Of a stretch of DNA of 64,000 bases, positions 53,852 through 62,049 are shown piece after piece. The first letter of the stretch is position 1. Each line of letters begins with the position of its first letter. This DNA comes from Lachnospiraceae bacterium (lineage in GTDB: Bacteria > Bacillota > Clostridia > Lachnospirales > Lachnospiraceae): the NCBI GenBank assembly GCA_017461725.1, contig JAFTXG010000022.1, positions 140,784 to 204,783 of the forward strand. The letters run 5' to 3'. A program made the position numbers and the translations under genes. The notes below the pieces were generated by a model. That model saw nothing but the letters and a program-made list of their open reading frames with translations, ran no database searches and was not told where the DNA came from.

Positions 53852-56683
53852 ATGGCAGAACAACAGTATATCAAGATACGCAGAGCCAATGAACATAATT
53901 TGAAGGATTTGTCAGTGGACATACCCCGAAATCAGCTGGTCGTCCTGACGGGCTTAAGCGGTTCGGGAAAGTCATCGCTGGCGTTTGATACCATATATGC
54001 AGAGGGACAGAGGCGTTACATGGAGTCTCTTTCTTCATATGCCCGTATGTTTCTGGGACAGATGGAGAAACCGGATGTGGAGAGCATCGAGGGACTTTCC
54101 CCGGCGATCTCCATTGATCAGAAGTCCACGAACCGCAATCCCCGATCTACCGTGGGGACGGTGACGGAGATTTATGACTATTTTCGTTTGCTGTATGCGC
54201 GCATCGGAGTGCCTCATTGCCCCCGCTGTGGAAAAGAGATTAAAAAACAGTCGGTAGATCAGATGGTGGATCAGGTGATGGCGTTGCCGGAGCGTACCAG
54301 GATTCAGCTGCTGGCACCGGTGGTGCGCGGCCGTAAGGGTGAGCATGTAAAGCTTTTTGAGCAGGCCAGACGCAGCGGGTATGTCCGTGTGCGGGTGGAT
54401 GGAAATCAGTACGAGCTGTCCGAGGAGATCAAGCTGGATAAAAATAAAAAGCATGATATAGAGATCATCGTGGATCGTCTGGTGGTCCGCGAGGGCATTG
54501 AAAAACGTCTTGCCGACTCGCTGGAGACGGTATTGCAGCTGGCAGATGGTCTGGCACTGGCGGATGTGGTGGATGGAGAGCCCATCTGGTTCAGCCAGAG
54601 CTTTTCCTGCCCTGACTGCGGCATCAGTGTGGATGAGATTGAGCCCCGCAGTTTCTCCTTTAACAATCCGTTTGGTGCCTGCCCGGAGTGTACCGGTCTG
54701 GGATACAAGATGGAGTTTGACATTGAGCTGATGATTCCGGATAAACGGATGTCCATCGAGGAGGGCGCCATCGCTGTCACCGGCTGGCAGTCCTGCACGG
54801 ATAAAAAGAGCTTTACCTATGCGATTCTGGATGCCCTCTGTAAAGAGTATGGTTTTGATCTGAACACCCCTTTTAAGGATTATCCCCAGAAGGTGAAGGA
54901 TATCCTGGTTCACGGTACCGGCGGTCATGAGGTGAAGGTACACTATCGCAGTCAGAGGGGACAGGGTGTCTACGACGTGGCCTTTGAGGGCCTGATCCGC
55001 AATGTGGAGAGGCGTTACCGTGAGACCTCCTCCGAGACGATGAAGGCAGAGTACGAGAGCTTTATGAGTATCACGCCCTGCCGTGTCTGCCATGGACAGC
55101 GATTAAAGCCTTCTTCCCTGGCAGTGACCGTGTGCGGAAAAAATATTGCGGAGATCACCTCGATGTCTATCTCGGATCTCCACGAGTTTCTGCAGAGAAT
55201 GGAGCTGACTCCGATGCAGGAGGCCATTGGAGGACAGATATTAAAGGAGATCCGCGCCCGGATTCAGTTTTTGATCAATGTGGGCCTGAACTATCTGTCA
55301 CTGGCCCGGGCGACCGGCACTCTGTCCGGCGGGGAGGCTCAGCGCATCCGTCTGGCGACTCAGATCGGTTCCGGTCTGGTGGGGGTGGCCTATATTTTGG
55401 ATGAGCCCAGCATCGGCCTGCACCAGAGAGATAACGATAAACTGTTGAATACCCTGTGTCACCTTCGGGATCTGGGAAACAGCGTGATCGTCGTGGAGCA
55501 CGATGAGGACACCATGCGTGCTGCCGATTACATTGTAGATATCGGTCCCAGTGCCGGTGAGCACGGCGGCAAGGTCGTGGCGACCGGTACGGCGGAGGAA
55601 ATTATGGCCTGCCCCGAGTCCATCACCGGAGCATACCTCAGTGGCCGTATTTCTATTCCGGTGCCTGCTGAGCGCAGAGTTCCCACCGGGTGGCTGACGG
55701 TGAAAGGCGCTGCGGAAAATAACTTAAAGAAGATTGACGTAAATATCCCGCTGGGAGTATTTACCTGTGTCACCGGAGTGTCAGGCTCCGGCAAGAGCTC
55801 CCTGGTGAACGAGATTTTGTATAAGCGCTTAGCCAGAGATCTGAACCGTGCCAGAACCATACCCGGAAAGCATACAGAGATAGAGGGCATTGATCAGCTG
55901 GATAAGGTGATTGCCATCGATCAGTCACCCATTGGCCGCACACCCCGATCAAACCCTGCCACCTATACCGGAGTGTTTGATATGATCCGTGATCTGTTCG
56001 CGTCCACTGCGGAGGCGAAAGCGCGCGGTTATCAAAAGGGGCGATTCAGCTTTAATGTTAAGGGTGGGCGTTGCGAAGCCTGCAGCGGTGACGGTATTCT
56101 GAAAATTGAGATGCACTTCCTGCCGGATATCTATGTGCCCTGTGAGGTCTGCAAAGGAAAGCGGTATAACCGGGAGACATTGGACATTAAATATAAGGGA
56201 AAGAGTATTGCGGATGTTCTGGATATGACGGTGGAGGAGGCGCTGACGTTCTTCGAGAATGTTCCGTCTATCCGTAGAAAAATCGAGACGCTCTATGAAG
56301 TTGGTCTGTCCTACATCAAGCTGGGGCAGCCGTCCACCACACTGTCCGGCGGTGAAGCACAGCGAATCAAGCTGGCCACTGAGCTGAGCCGGAGAGATAC
56401 CGGAAAGACGATCTATATTCTGGATGAGCCGACCACCGGTCTGCACTTCGCCGATGTACACAAGCTGGTGGATATTTTAAGTCGACTGGCCAGCGGCGGA
56501 AATACGGTGGTGGTGATTGAGCATAATCTGGATGTGATCAAGACGGCAGATTATCTGATTGATATGGGGCCGGAAGGAGGCGACGGTGGCGGAACTGTGG
56601 TTGCCTGCGGAACACCGGAGGAGGTGGCGGAGCATCCGACCTCTCATACCGGAAAATATGTGGCGAACTACCTGAGACGGTGA
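53852..56683 (+). CDS. uvrA: Excinuclease ABC subunit A
   Basis: UvrA scans DNA for bulky lesions and loads UvrB. The 943-aa protein has two ABC ATPase halves: Walker [15 protein letters not shown] near 34 and [15 protein letters not shown] near 642, signatures [19 protein letters not shown] and [19 protein letters not shown], and zinc-binding [17 protein letters not shown] and [16 protein letters not shown]. Length is standard. ATG 53852 gives the usual [18 protein letters not shown] start; the GTG at 53807 lies almost on the predicted transcription start and is rejected. A LexA-box-like dyad at the promoter suggests SOS control. Confidence 0.95.
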   Translation: MAEQQYIKIRRANEHNLKDLSVDIPRNQLVVLTGLSGSGKSSLAFDTIYAEGQRRYMESLSSYARMFLGQMEKPDVESIEGLSPAISIDQKSTNRNPRSTVGTVTEIYDYFRLLYARIGVPHCPRCGKEIKKQSVDQMVDQVMALPERTRIQLLAPVVRGRKGEHVKLFEQARRSGYVRVRVDGNQYELSEEIKLDKNKKHDIEIIVDRLVVREGIEKRLADSLETVLQLADGLALADVVDGEPIWFSQSFSCPDCGISVDEIEPRSFSFNNPFGACPECTGLGYKMEFDIELMIPDKRMSIEEGAIAVTGWQSCTDKKSFTYAILDALCKEYGFDLNTPFKDYPQKVKDILVHGTGGHEVKVHYRSQRGQGVYDVAFEGLIRNVERRYRETSSETMKAEYESFMSITPCRVCHGQRLKPSSLAVTVCGKNIAEITSMSISDLHEFLQRMELTPMQEAIGGQILKEIRARIQFLINVGLNYLSLARATGTLSGGEAQRIRLATQIGSGLVGVAYILDEPSIGLHQRDNDKLLNTLCHLRDLGNSVIVVEHDEDTMRAADYIVDIGPSAGEHGGKVVATGTAEEIMACPESITGAYLSGRISIPVPAERRVPTGWLTVKGAAENNLKKIDVNIPLGVFTCVTGVSGSGKSSLVNEILYKRLARDLNRARTIPGKHTEIEGIDQLDKVIAIDQSPIGRTPRSNPATYTGVFDMIRDLFASTAEAKARGYQKGRFSFNVKGGRCEACSGDGILKIEMHFLPDIYVPCEVCKGKRYNRETLDIKYKGKSIADVLDMTVEEALTFFENVPSIRRKIETLYEVGLSYIKLGQPSTTLSGGEAQRIKLATELSRRDTGKTIYILDEPTTGLHFADVHKLVDILSRLASGGNTVVVIEHNLDVIKTADYLIDMGPEGGDGGGTVVACGTPEEVAEHPTSHTGKYVANYLRR

Positions 56684-56769
56684 TTGATATTGCTTTTCGG
56701 GGAGGGACGTTGATGGGGAAACGGTGATACCGGAAAACCGGAAAACTTGGACCGGGCGAAAACACTGTC

Positions 56770-56798
56770 TTGACAATGTTTGGACACTCTTTTATAAT
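56770..56798 (+). promoter_or_regulatory. Consensus promoter of the zinc-ribbon gene
   Basis: TTGACA at 56770-56775, 17 bases, TATAAT at 56793-56798: a perfect sigma-A promoter, suggesting strong constitutive expression. Confidence 0.88.
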
Positions 56799-56827
56799 GA
56801 AAAAAACAGGCTAAAGGGGGATTTGAC

Positions 56828-57322
56828 ATGGCAATTTTTGATCATGATTTTTTTGATGAGTTGACCGATAAGCTGGCATCCACTGGCAAAGTAATCAGTG
56901 AAAAGGCGAAGGAAGTGACGGACTCTGCAAAGACCAGTCTCCAGATCGCGCAGGAGGAGAAAAATCTCCGTGCGGCGTATCGGCAGCTGGGCATGTATAT
57001 CTATGAGAAGAGTGGTATCGAGGCAGATGAGGCGATGGCACCCTATTTTGCAGCCATTACTGAGGCTAAGCTGAATATCGAGACCTTAAAGCGCGCGGAC
57101 AAGAAGGCGGCGAAGCCGGAGGTCTGGGATGAAGACGAGCCCGAGGATGACGATGTGGAGGAGGAACTGAAGGAGGTTCAGCCGGAGGTCGTCGCAGAGG
57201 AAACGGCAGAGACTGCTGTTCAGACAGGGCAGGAGCCTGCGGAGCGTGTTTGTCCGATGTGTAAAAGCGTAGTTTCCGCACAGCTGATTTATTGTCCAAA
57301 ATGCGGTGAGAAGTTAAAGTAG
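56828..57322 (+). CDS. Helical protein with C-terminal zinc ribbon
   Basis: The 164-aa protein has an amphipathic N-terminal helix region (FDELTDKLASTGKVISEKAK, then EVTDSAKTSLQIAQEEKNLR), an acidic linker of Glu and Asp at about 100-140 and a C-terminal zinc ribbon with two CxxC pairs (CPMCKSVV, CPKCGEKL). This architecture is common in Clostridia with no known function; the ribbon may bind a protein partner or nucleic acid. A perfect promoter and AAAGGGGG ribosome site suggest an abundant product. It is followed by its own terminator. Confidence 0.78.
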   Translation: MAIFDHDFFDELTDKLASTGKVISEKAKEVTDSAKTSLQIAQEEKNLRAAYRQLGMYIYEKSGIEADEAMAPYFAAITEAKLNIETLKRADKKAAKPEVWDEDEPEDDDVEEELKEVQPEVVAEETAETAVQTGQEPAERVCPMCKSVVSAQLIYCPKCGEKLK

Positions 57323-57403
57323 GATAAGTAAGCGATGTTCTTAGGGCGAACGATCCGGGGATGTCGGTTTCTTTTCAAAACAGCAAAGATAAATAGTAAG
57401 AGA

Positions 57404-57444
57404 GCAGACCCTAAATGAGTATTATTGTTTGGGGTCTGTTTTTA
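57404..57444 (+). terminator. Terminator of the zinc-ribbon gene
   Basis: CAGACCCTAAA (57405-57415) pairs with TTTGGGGTCTG (57428-57438), one G-U, then TTTTT. Confidence 0.88.
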
Positions 57445-57506
57445 TGTCAGATTGGGAGGTGACTTTCGTACCTCATTTTGTTGTTTGATTAAAAAATTTT
57501 AACTAC

Positions 57507-57535
57507 TTTACAAGTGACGGAATAAATGATATAGT
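57507..57535 (+). promoter_or_regulatory. Promoter of the degV-plsY operon
   Basis: TTTACA at 57507-57512, 17 bases, TATAGT at 57530-57535. Confidence 0.65.
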
Positions 57536-57543
57536 ATATAAAA

Positions 57544-57583
57544 CCAGATATGAAGTAGTATAAAAACTTTATCTGGGTTTTTG
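57544..57583 (+). promoter_or_regulatory. Candidate leader attenuator of degV-plsY
   Basis: CCAGATA (57544-57550) pairs with TATCTGG (57570-57576) and is followed by GTTTTTGG. It begins at the predicted 5' end of the transcript, so it may terminate or stabilise the message. Confidence 0.5.
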
Positions 57584-57613
57584 GAAATGCGTATTGTTTG
57601 AAAGGAGAAGAGG

Positions 57614-58444
57614 ATGAAGATCGTCACAGATACATCAACATTTTTTTCGCCCGAGGAGGGGCGGAGAATGGGAATCACGGTCATTCCTTCCTGCTCGGTG
57701 ATCGATGGAGAAGTATTCAGAGATTATGAAGATATTGACACAGACGGTTTGCTTGAGCGAATAAGAAATGGCGGCATTCCCACGACTTCTCAGCCGTCCA
57801 TCGGTGAGGTGATGGATGCGTTTGAAGAGACCGATGAGGAGATATTATTCCTGTCCATTGGGGACGGATTGTCCGGTACTTACCAGAATGCAGTTGGGGT
57901 GAAAAACAGTATAGACGATGGCGAAAGGGTTCATATCATTGACACGAAGACATTGGGAGGACCCCATCGCTATCTGGTACAGAAAGCGATGAGACTGAAC
58001 AAAGAGGGATGGAGTTTGGAAACAATTAAGAAGGAGCTTTATAAGAGTATCGAGACGTCGGTCTCCTTCGTTATTCCTGCTGACTTTGATTTTTTAAAGA
58101 GAAGTGGTCGTTTGACTCCTATTGCAGCGAAAATCGGTGGACTGATCAAAATTGTCCCTGTGCTGACTCAGACGGCAGATAAAAAAAGGATCGCACCATT
58201 TGTCGTGAAGCGAGCGAGAAAAAAGGCGGTGGATGCGATTATCGATTATCTGAAGAGTATGGGGGTCGACGAGAATTATATTGTCAGCATTTCTCATGCG
58301 GGCGTCAGTGAGTTGGCCGAAGCTGTGTTAGCGCAGATAAAAGCACAGATCGCAAACGCGGCATACGAGTTGTTTTCGCTGTCACCTGCGCTGGTTACTC
58401 ATGGAGGTCCGGGGTGCGTTGTGATTCAGGCGATCAGAAAATAG
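57614..58444 (+). CDS. DegV family fatty-acid-binding protein
   Basis: DegV (FakB) proteins hold a fatty acid for phosphorylation by the kinase FakA. The 276-aa protein has KIVTDTSTFFSPEEGRRMGI at the start, TSQPSIGEVMDAFEE, ILFLSIGDGLSGTYQNAVG with the serine that contacts the carboxylate, DFDFLKRSGRLTPIAAKIGG and the C-terminal VTHGGPGCVVIQAIR. GAAAGGAG lies before ATG 57614. The next gene is plsY, which uses acyl-phosphate, the product of FakA. The pair therefore fits uptake of exogenous fatty acids into phospholipid; FakA itself is not in the window. Confidence 0.9.
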   Translation: MKIVTDTSTFFSPEEGRRMGITVIPSCSVIDGEVFRDYEDIDTDGLLERIRNGGIPTTSQPSIGEVMDAFEETDEEILFLSIGDGLSGTYQNAVGVKNSIDDGERVHIIDTKTLGGPHRYLVQKAMRLNKEGWSLETIKKELYKSIETSVSFVIPADFDFLKRSGRLTPIAAKIGGLIKIVPVLTQTADKKRIAPFVVKRARKKAVDAIIDYLKSMGVDENYIVSISHAGVSELAEAVLAQIKAQIANAAYELFSLSPALVTHGGPGCVVIQAIRK

Positions 58445-58477
58445 TGATATAAAAACAGAGAGAAAAAGGAATGGCAT

Positions 58478-59083
58478 ATGGAAATATTTTTGGCTGCATT
58501 GATTGGCTATGTGCTGGGGTCAGTTCCGTTTGCGCTTGTTATCGGAAAGCTGTTTTACAGAACAGATATCCGCACAGCCGGAAGTAAGAATTTAGGCGGG
58601 GGGAACGCCGGAAGAGTGTTGGGATCAAGGGCAGGTCTGGCTGTGATGACATTGGATGTATTAAAGGTGACGCTGGCCATCTTTATCACAGCACAGTTTG
58701 ATCAGCACGAAATCACACTGGTAACGGCAGGCGTGGCGGCCGCTATCGGACACTGTTATCCCGTATTTGCCCGTTTTAAGGGAGGAAAGGCAGTTGCCAC
58801 CATGTATGGCTTTTTGTTTGGTATGGCAGTGTTTACTTCGTATGATCTGTGGATCTTTTTCGTGCCGTTGATCACATTTATGGTCGTATTATACTTATGG
58901 AAGATTATCTCGCTGGCCAGTATGTTGTCTGCGGTTGTGAGTACGATTTTTCTGTATGTTGCAACCGGTTCATGGACGATGGTGGCAGCATCTGCACTGT
59001 TTACACTGTTAATTATTGTGCGCCATAGGAGCAATATCAGAAAAATGATAAATCATGAGGAAAACAAAATTTCCTGGATGTAA
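58478..59083 (+). CDS. plsY: Glycerol-3-phosphate acyltransferase PlsY
   Basis: PlsY is an integral membrane enzyme that moves an acyl group from acyl-phosphate to glycerol-3-phosphate, the first step of phospholipid synthesis. The 201-aa protein has the conserved loops GSVPFALVIGKLF, DIRTAGSKNLGGGNAGRVLG, GHCYPVFARFKGGKAVAT and several spans. The second loop reads KNLGGGNAGR where most PlsY proteins have NxGxTNxxR, a noticeable variation. It lies 33 bases after the DegV gene. AGAAAAAGGA precedes the ATG. Confidence 0.9.
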   Translation: MEIFLAALIGYVLGSVPFALVIGKLFYRTDIRTAGSKNLGGGNAGRVLGSRAGLAVMTLDVLKVTLAIFITAQFDQHEITLVTAGVAAAIGHCYPVFARFKGGKAVATMYGFLFGMAVFTSYDLWIFFVPLITFMVVLYLWKIISLASMLSAVVSTIFLYVATGSWTMVAASALFTLLIIVRHRSNIRKMINHEENKISWM

Positions 59084-59143
59084 AGGTGTGTCGCATCATA
59101 TATGCAAATCAGTTAAAAATTGCGTTGGTCAAAATGGAGATGG

Positions 59144-59182
59144 AAAAAGAGAGACGGTTCTCGGGAACTGCTCTCTTTTTTG
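59144..59182 (+). terminator. Terminator of degV-plsY
   Basis: 59144-59160 pairs with 59165-59180 with one bulged A, the run of T forming the outer 3' arm. Confidence 0.75.
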
Positions 59183-59308
59183 CTTGAAAAAGGAGCGGGC
59201 AGGAAGTAAAATGAACCATACAGGCGGGGATATTGGCAATCAGTGCCCTGTTTGGCGAAGCTCTGGAAAAATATGCTTTAAGAATTGGTAAAGAATGCGA
59301 GAAGAGTG

Positions 59309-59352
59309 TTGACAAATTTAAAAAAATAGGTACGATAAAACTAGAGCTCTAG
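59309..59352 (+). promoter_or_regulatory. Promoter and palindrome before the orphan blaI-like gene
   Basis: TTGACA at 59309-59314 and TACGAT at 59331-59336 (16 bases) are followed by the perfect palindrome CTAGAGCTCTAG at 59341-59352, at the transcription start. It does not match the TACA/TGTA operators at 17234. Confidence 0.6.
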
Positions 59353-59367
59353 AATTGGAGGCGCGCT

Positions 59368-59745
59368 ATGTATTACAAAGAATTAACAGATTGCGAAACC
59401 ATGGTCATGAAATGTATCTGGAATGCCGGCAGAGAGATTTCGGTACAGGAAATCATCGATAAGATGGCGGAGGAATATGGTAAAGAGATGAAGCGTACGA
59501 CAGCCAGTACATTCATTCTCAAATTGCGGGATAAGAGCTATATTGAAGGACGTCAGGAAGGTCGTAATGTCTATTATCATCCTCTCGTTTGCGAGGACGA
59601 CTATAGACGGTCAAGGGCGAAGGATTATCTTGACTTCTGGTATGACGGTTCGCTGGAAAGCGCAGTGGCGATGCTTTGTGAATCTGCGGAAATGCCGCTT
59701 CAGAAGTGTCAGGCAGTGAAAAAAATGGTGGAAGAGCTGCGTTGA
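59368..59745 (+). CDS. BlaI/MecI/CopY family repressor without M56 partner
   Basis: This 125-aa winged-helix repressor (LTDCETMVMKCIWNAGREIS, VQEIIDKMAEEYG, TTASTFILKLRDKSYIEGRQ) resembles the one at 30381 more than that at 17295. No M56 peptidase gene follows, so either it responds to a protease encoded elsewhere or it senses its signal directly. TTGGAGGCG lies before the ATG. A perfect palindrome overlaps its promoter. It stands at the head of the regulatory block that continues with the Xre paralogues. Confidence 0.85.
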   Translation: MYYKELTDCETMVMKCIWNAGREISVQEIIDKMAEEYGKEMKRTTASTFILKLRDKSYIEGRQEGRNVYYHPLVCEDDYRRSRAKDYLDFWYDGSLESAVAMLCESAEMPLQKCQAVKKMVEELR

Positions 59746-59844
59746 GTGACATTCATGCATGGTTGACATAGGTGGCGAAAAAGGATTTTTCGGCTATATG
59801 TATATTTGTTCGCGATAAGACTATATTATTAGGGCGGTAGTAAT

Positions 59845-60051
59845 ATGGGGCCTGAGAGGGGAAATTGCCATTTTCGCAGCTTTAAGGAATCAAGCGAGTG
59901 GCAGTATTTTTGGATTGTGAGCGAGTTGAATGATAAAGAGTTTTATCATTATATGAAGCTTTACGGGCTCATTGCGGGGATGGGCGAAGATAAAGAGGAG
60001 GAAATTCTGATTACTTTTTTGACGGTGTTGGGATTGCTGCGAGGAGAGTAA
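59845..60051 (+). CDS. Small protein like the C-terminal half of the following Xre regulators
   Basis: This 68-aa protein has no helix-turn-helix. Its second half (LNDKEFYHYMKLYGLIAGMG, then EDKEEEILITFLTVLGLLRG) lines up with the C-terminal helices of the regulators downstream, for example EEEYYTLLWARLCGMDEEQR and EVMEVFLRILHLVEG at 60553. It is either a decayed paralogue that lost its DNA-binding domain or a functional small partner that dimerises with the full regulators, as SinI does with SinR. GGGCGG lies before ATG 59845, a weak ribosome site. The likeness is read by eye and is modest. Confidence 0.55.
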   Translation: MGPERGNCHFRSFKESSEWQYFWIVSELNDKEFYHYMKLYGLIAGMGEDKEEEILITFLTVLGLLRGE

Positions 60052-60186
60052 GAATATAGGGGTGATTTTGCCGAAAAATGGAAAAATTTTGTCGAATTCC
60101 ATCTAAAAGAATGAGTCATTCAACGGGCGTATTTTCTTTTATAGTGGATTGCGATAAACTATAGAGCAGAAAACAGAACGAAAGAG

Positions 60187-60522
60187 ATGTGTATGATGAT
60201 AAAGATTGGCTTTGGAAAAATGATGAGAGAATTCAGAGAGGCACATAATTTGACACAGCGAGAGTTGGCTGAAATGATGGATATATCCACGAATCATGTC
60301 AGCGTTTTGGAACGCGAGGAGAAATTGCCGCGTGCATCAACGATCGAGGCGTTTGATGCATTGAAAACGCGTGATGATTTGGAAAAGTATACCGGAGTGA
60401 AGCGCTTATCGGAGGAAGAAACCGAGGAATATATCCGATTGATTCAGAATCTGAATCGCCTGGATGATAAAAAGAAAGTTGAGGCAATGAAAGCGATCAT
60501 ACGACTGCTTGGCTTAATGTAA
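60187..60522 (+). CDS. Xre-family regulator, tandem paralogue 1
   Basis: This 111-aa protein has a Cro/Xre helix-turn-helix (MREFREAHNLTQRELAEMMD, ISTNHVSVLEREEKLPRAST) and a C-terminal helical part, EEYIRLIQNLNRLDDKKKVE, then AIIRLLGLM. ATGs at 60187, 60193 and 60196 are all possible; the AAAGAG ribosome site best fits 60193. It is the first of three neighbours with the same layout, 30 and 20 bases apart, so they probably arose by duplication and are co-transcribed. TATAGT at 60137 may be the -10 of a common promoter. Confidence 0.85.
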   Translation: MCMMIKIGFGKMMREFREAHNLTQRELAEMMDISTNHVSVLEREEKLPRASTIEAFDALKTRDDLEKYTGVKRLSEEETEEYIRLIQNLNRLDDKKKVEAMKAIIRLLGLM

Positions 60523-60552
60523 TTACGGAATCAGAAAAAGAGAGAGGGACAG

Positions 60553-60888
60553 ATGGTGAGAACAGACAGTTTTGGAACAAGATTACTGGAGTACAGAAAA
60601 CAGCATTTTCTGACACAGCAAAAAATGGCAGAACTGTTAGGTGTTTCACCCAACCACGTAGGCGTGCTGGAGCGGGGGATAAAGCAACCAAGGGCATCTA
60701 CGGAAGCTGCGTTTGCGCGACTTTCAGGGGAATGGATCAGTGGGTGGAATGATTGGGAGATATCGCTAAACGACGATGAGGAAGAATATTACACTCTTCT
60801 GTGGGCGCGTTTGTGCGGAATGGATGAGGAGCAAAGAGACGAGGTTATGGAGGTATTCCTGCGGATTCTGCATTTGGTTGAGGGATAA
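60553..60888 (+). CDS. Xre-family regulator, tandem paralogue 2
   Basis: This 111-aa protein begins DSFGTRLLEYRKQHFLTQQK and has the recognition segment LLGVSPNHVGVLERGIKQPR. Its C-terminal half (EEEYYTLLWARLCGMDEEQR, EVMEVFLRILHLVEG) is the best match to the small protein at 59845. The start DSFGxRLxEYRKxHxxTQ is shared with paralogue 3 (DSFGERMKEYRKAHYMTQ), so those two are the closest pair. GAGAGGGACAG precedes the ATG. Confidence 0.86.
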   Translation: MVRTDSFGTRLLEYRKQHFLTQQKMAELLGVSPNHVGVLERGIKQPRASTEAAFARLSGEWISGWNDWEISLNDDEEEYYTLLWARLCGMDEEQRDEVMEVFLRILHLVEG

Positions 60889-60908
60889 GTGATATCCGGG
60901 AGGTTGAG

Positions 60909-61241
60909 ATGGAAGCGGATAGTTTCGGCGAGAGAATGAAAGAATACAGAAAAGCCCATTATATGACGCAGAAACAATTGGCTGATATGATTGGTGTATC
61001 GACCAATCATATCGGTACCCTGGAGAAAGGAAAAAAGAAGCCTCGTGCGTCCACAATCGCAGCCTTTGAGGATGCGATACAGAAAAATGATTGGGTGGGC
61101 AGTGCACAGGGAAAGCTGAAACTGATAGAGGCAGACCGAATGGCGATATATGCGCAGATATGGAAAGGACTCAAGCACCTTGAGCCGGATAAAGAGAGGG
61201 AAGTGTTGGAGACTTTTTTTCGGATTATTGATTGGCTATGA
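60909..61241 (+). CDS. Xre-family regulator, tandem paralogue 3
   Basis: This 110-aa protein has the helix-turn-helix ERMKEYRKAHYMTQKQLADM, IGVSTNHIGTLEKGKKKPRA and C-terminal helices ADRMAIYAQIWKGLKHLEPD, EVLETFFRIIDWL. GGGAGG lies before ATG 60909. The recognition helix (STNHIGTLEKG) differs from those of paralogues 1 (STNHVSVLERE) and 2 (SPNHVGVLERG) at several positions while keeping a shared NH core, so the three could recognise overlapping DNA sites. It is followed by a two-component system transcribed in the same direction. Confidence 0.86.
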   Translation: MEADSFGERMKEYRKAHYMTQKQLADMIGVSTNHIGTLEKGKKKPRASTIAAFEDAIQKNDWVGSAQGKLKLIEADRMAIYAQIWKGLKHLEPDKEREVLETFFRIIDWL

Positions 61242-61371
61242 TGAATGGATGCTATAACGGAAAATATGAAATTTGCGTGAATCGTGTTCCTGCTATGGAA
61301 AAACCGACGTTTTTTTGTTAGAATATATAAACAAAGAGACAGACATAGAATGTTGGTGACGGAGGCATAAT

Positions 61372-62049
61372 ATGGAACCGATCAGGATAATGGTAGTTGA
61401 TGATGAAGTGAGGATGCGCAAGCTAGTGAAGGATTTTCTCCAGAAGAAGGGGTTTGAGGTCCTGGAGGCGGAAAATGGTGAGCAGGCTGTGGAGAGGTTT
61501 TTCGAGACGAAGAATATTCATCTGATCATCCTTGACGTAATGATGCCCAAAATGGACGGATATCAGGCAGCTGCTGCTATCCGGGAGTATTCGCAGGTTC
61601 CTATTGTCATGCTGACAGCCAGAGATTCGGAGCGTGACGAATTGCGCGGCTTTGACATTGGTGTGGATGAATATATCACCAAGCCCTTCAGCCCCAGCAT
61701 TTTGGTTGCCAGGGTTGAGGCGCTTCTGCGCAGAAGCAACGGCGGCAGGAAAGAAACCGTTGAGGCCGGAGGCATCGTTCTGGATAAGACAGCCCACGAA
61801 GTGACCATTGATGGGAAAAATATTGAGTTGAGCTATAAAGAGTTTGAACTGTTAAATTATTTTATGGAAAATGCGGGGATAGCCTTGTCCAGAGAGCGGA
61901 TTTTGAATCGGGTCTGGAACTATGACTATTTTGGAGATGCCAGAACCATCGATACCCATGTGAAAAAGCTGCGCAGCAAACTGGGAGAAAAGGGCGAGTA
62001 TATCCACACCATCTGGGGCATGGGGTATAAGTTTGAGGTGGAGCGATGA
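61372..62049 (+). CDS. OmpR-family response regulator
   Basis: This 225-aa protein has a receiver domain (IMVVDDEVRMRKLVKDFLQ, phospho-aspartate in LIILDVMMPKMDGYQ, VMLTARDSERDELRGFDIG, YITKPFS) and a winged-helix effector (ELSYKEFELLNYFMENAG, RERILNRVWNYDYFGDART, HTIWGMGYKFE). It controls genes after phosphorylation by the kinase encoded next, with a four-base overlap. The targets are unknown. GGTGACGGAGG lies before the ATG. Confidence 0.93.
   Translation: MEPIRIMVVDDEVRMRKLVKDFLQKKGFEVLEAENGEQAVERFFETKNIHLIILDVMMPKMDGYQAAAAIREYSQVPIVMLTARDSERDELRGFDIGVDEYITKPFSPSILVARVEALLRRSNGGRKETVEAGGIVLDKTAHEVTIDGKNIELSYKEFELLNYFMENAGIALSRERILNRVWNYDYFGDARTIDTHVKKLRSKLGEKGEYIHTIWGMGYKFEVER

Noticed and set aside
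59055..59291. A 78-codon frame after plsY
   Set aside because: It overlaps the end of plsY, crosses the terminator at 59144 and has no ribosome site.
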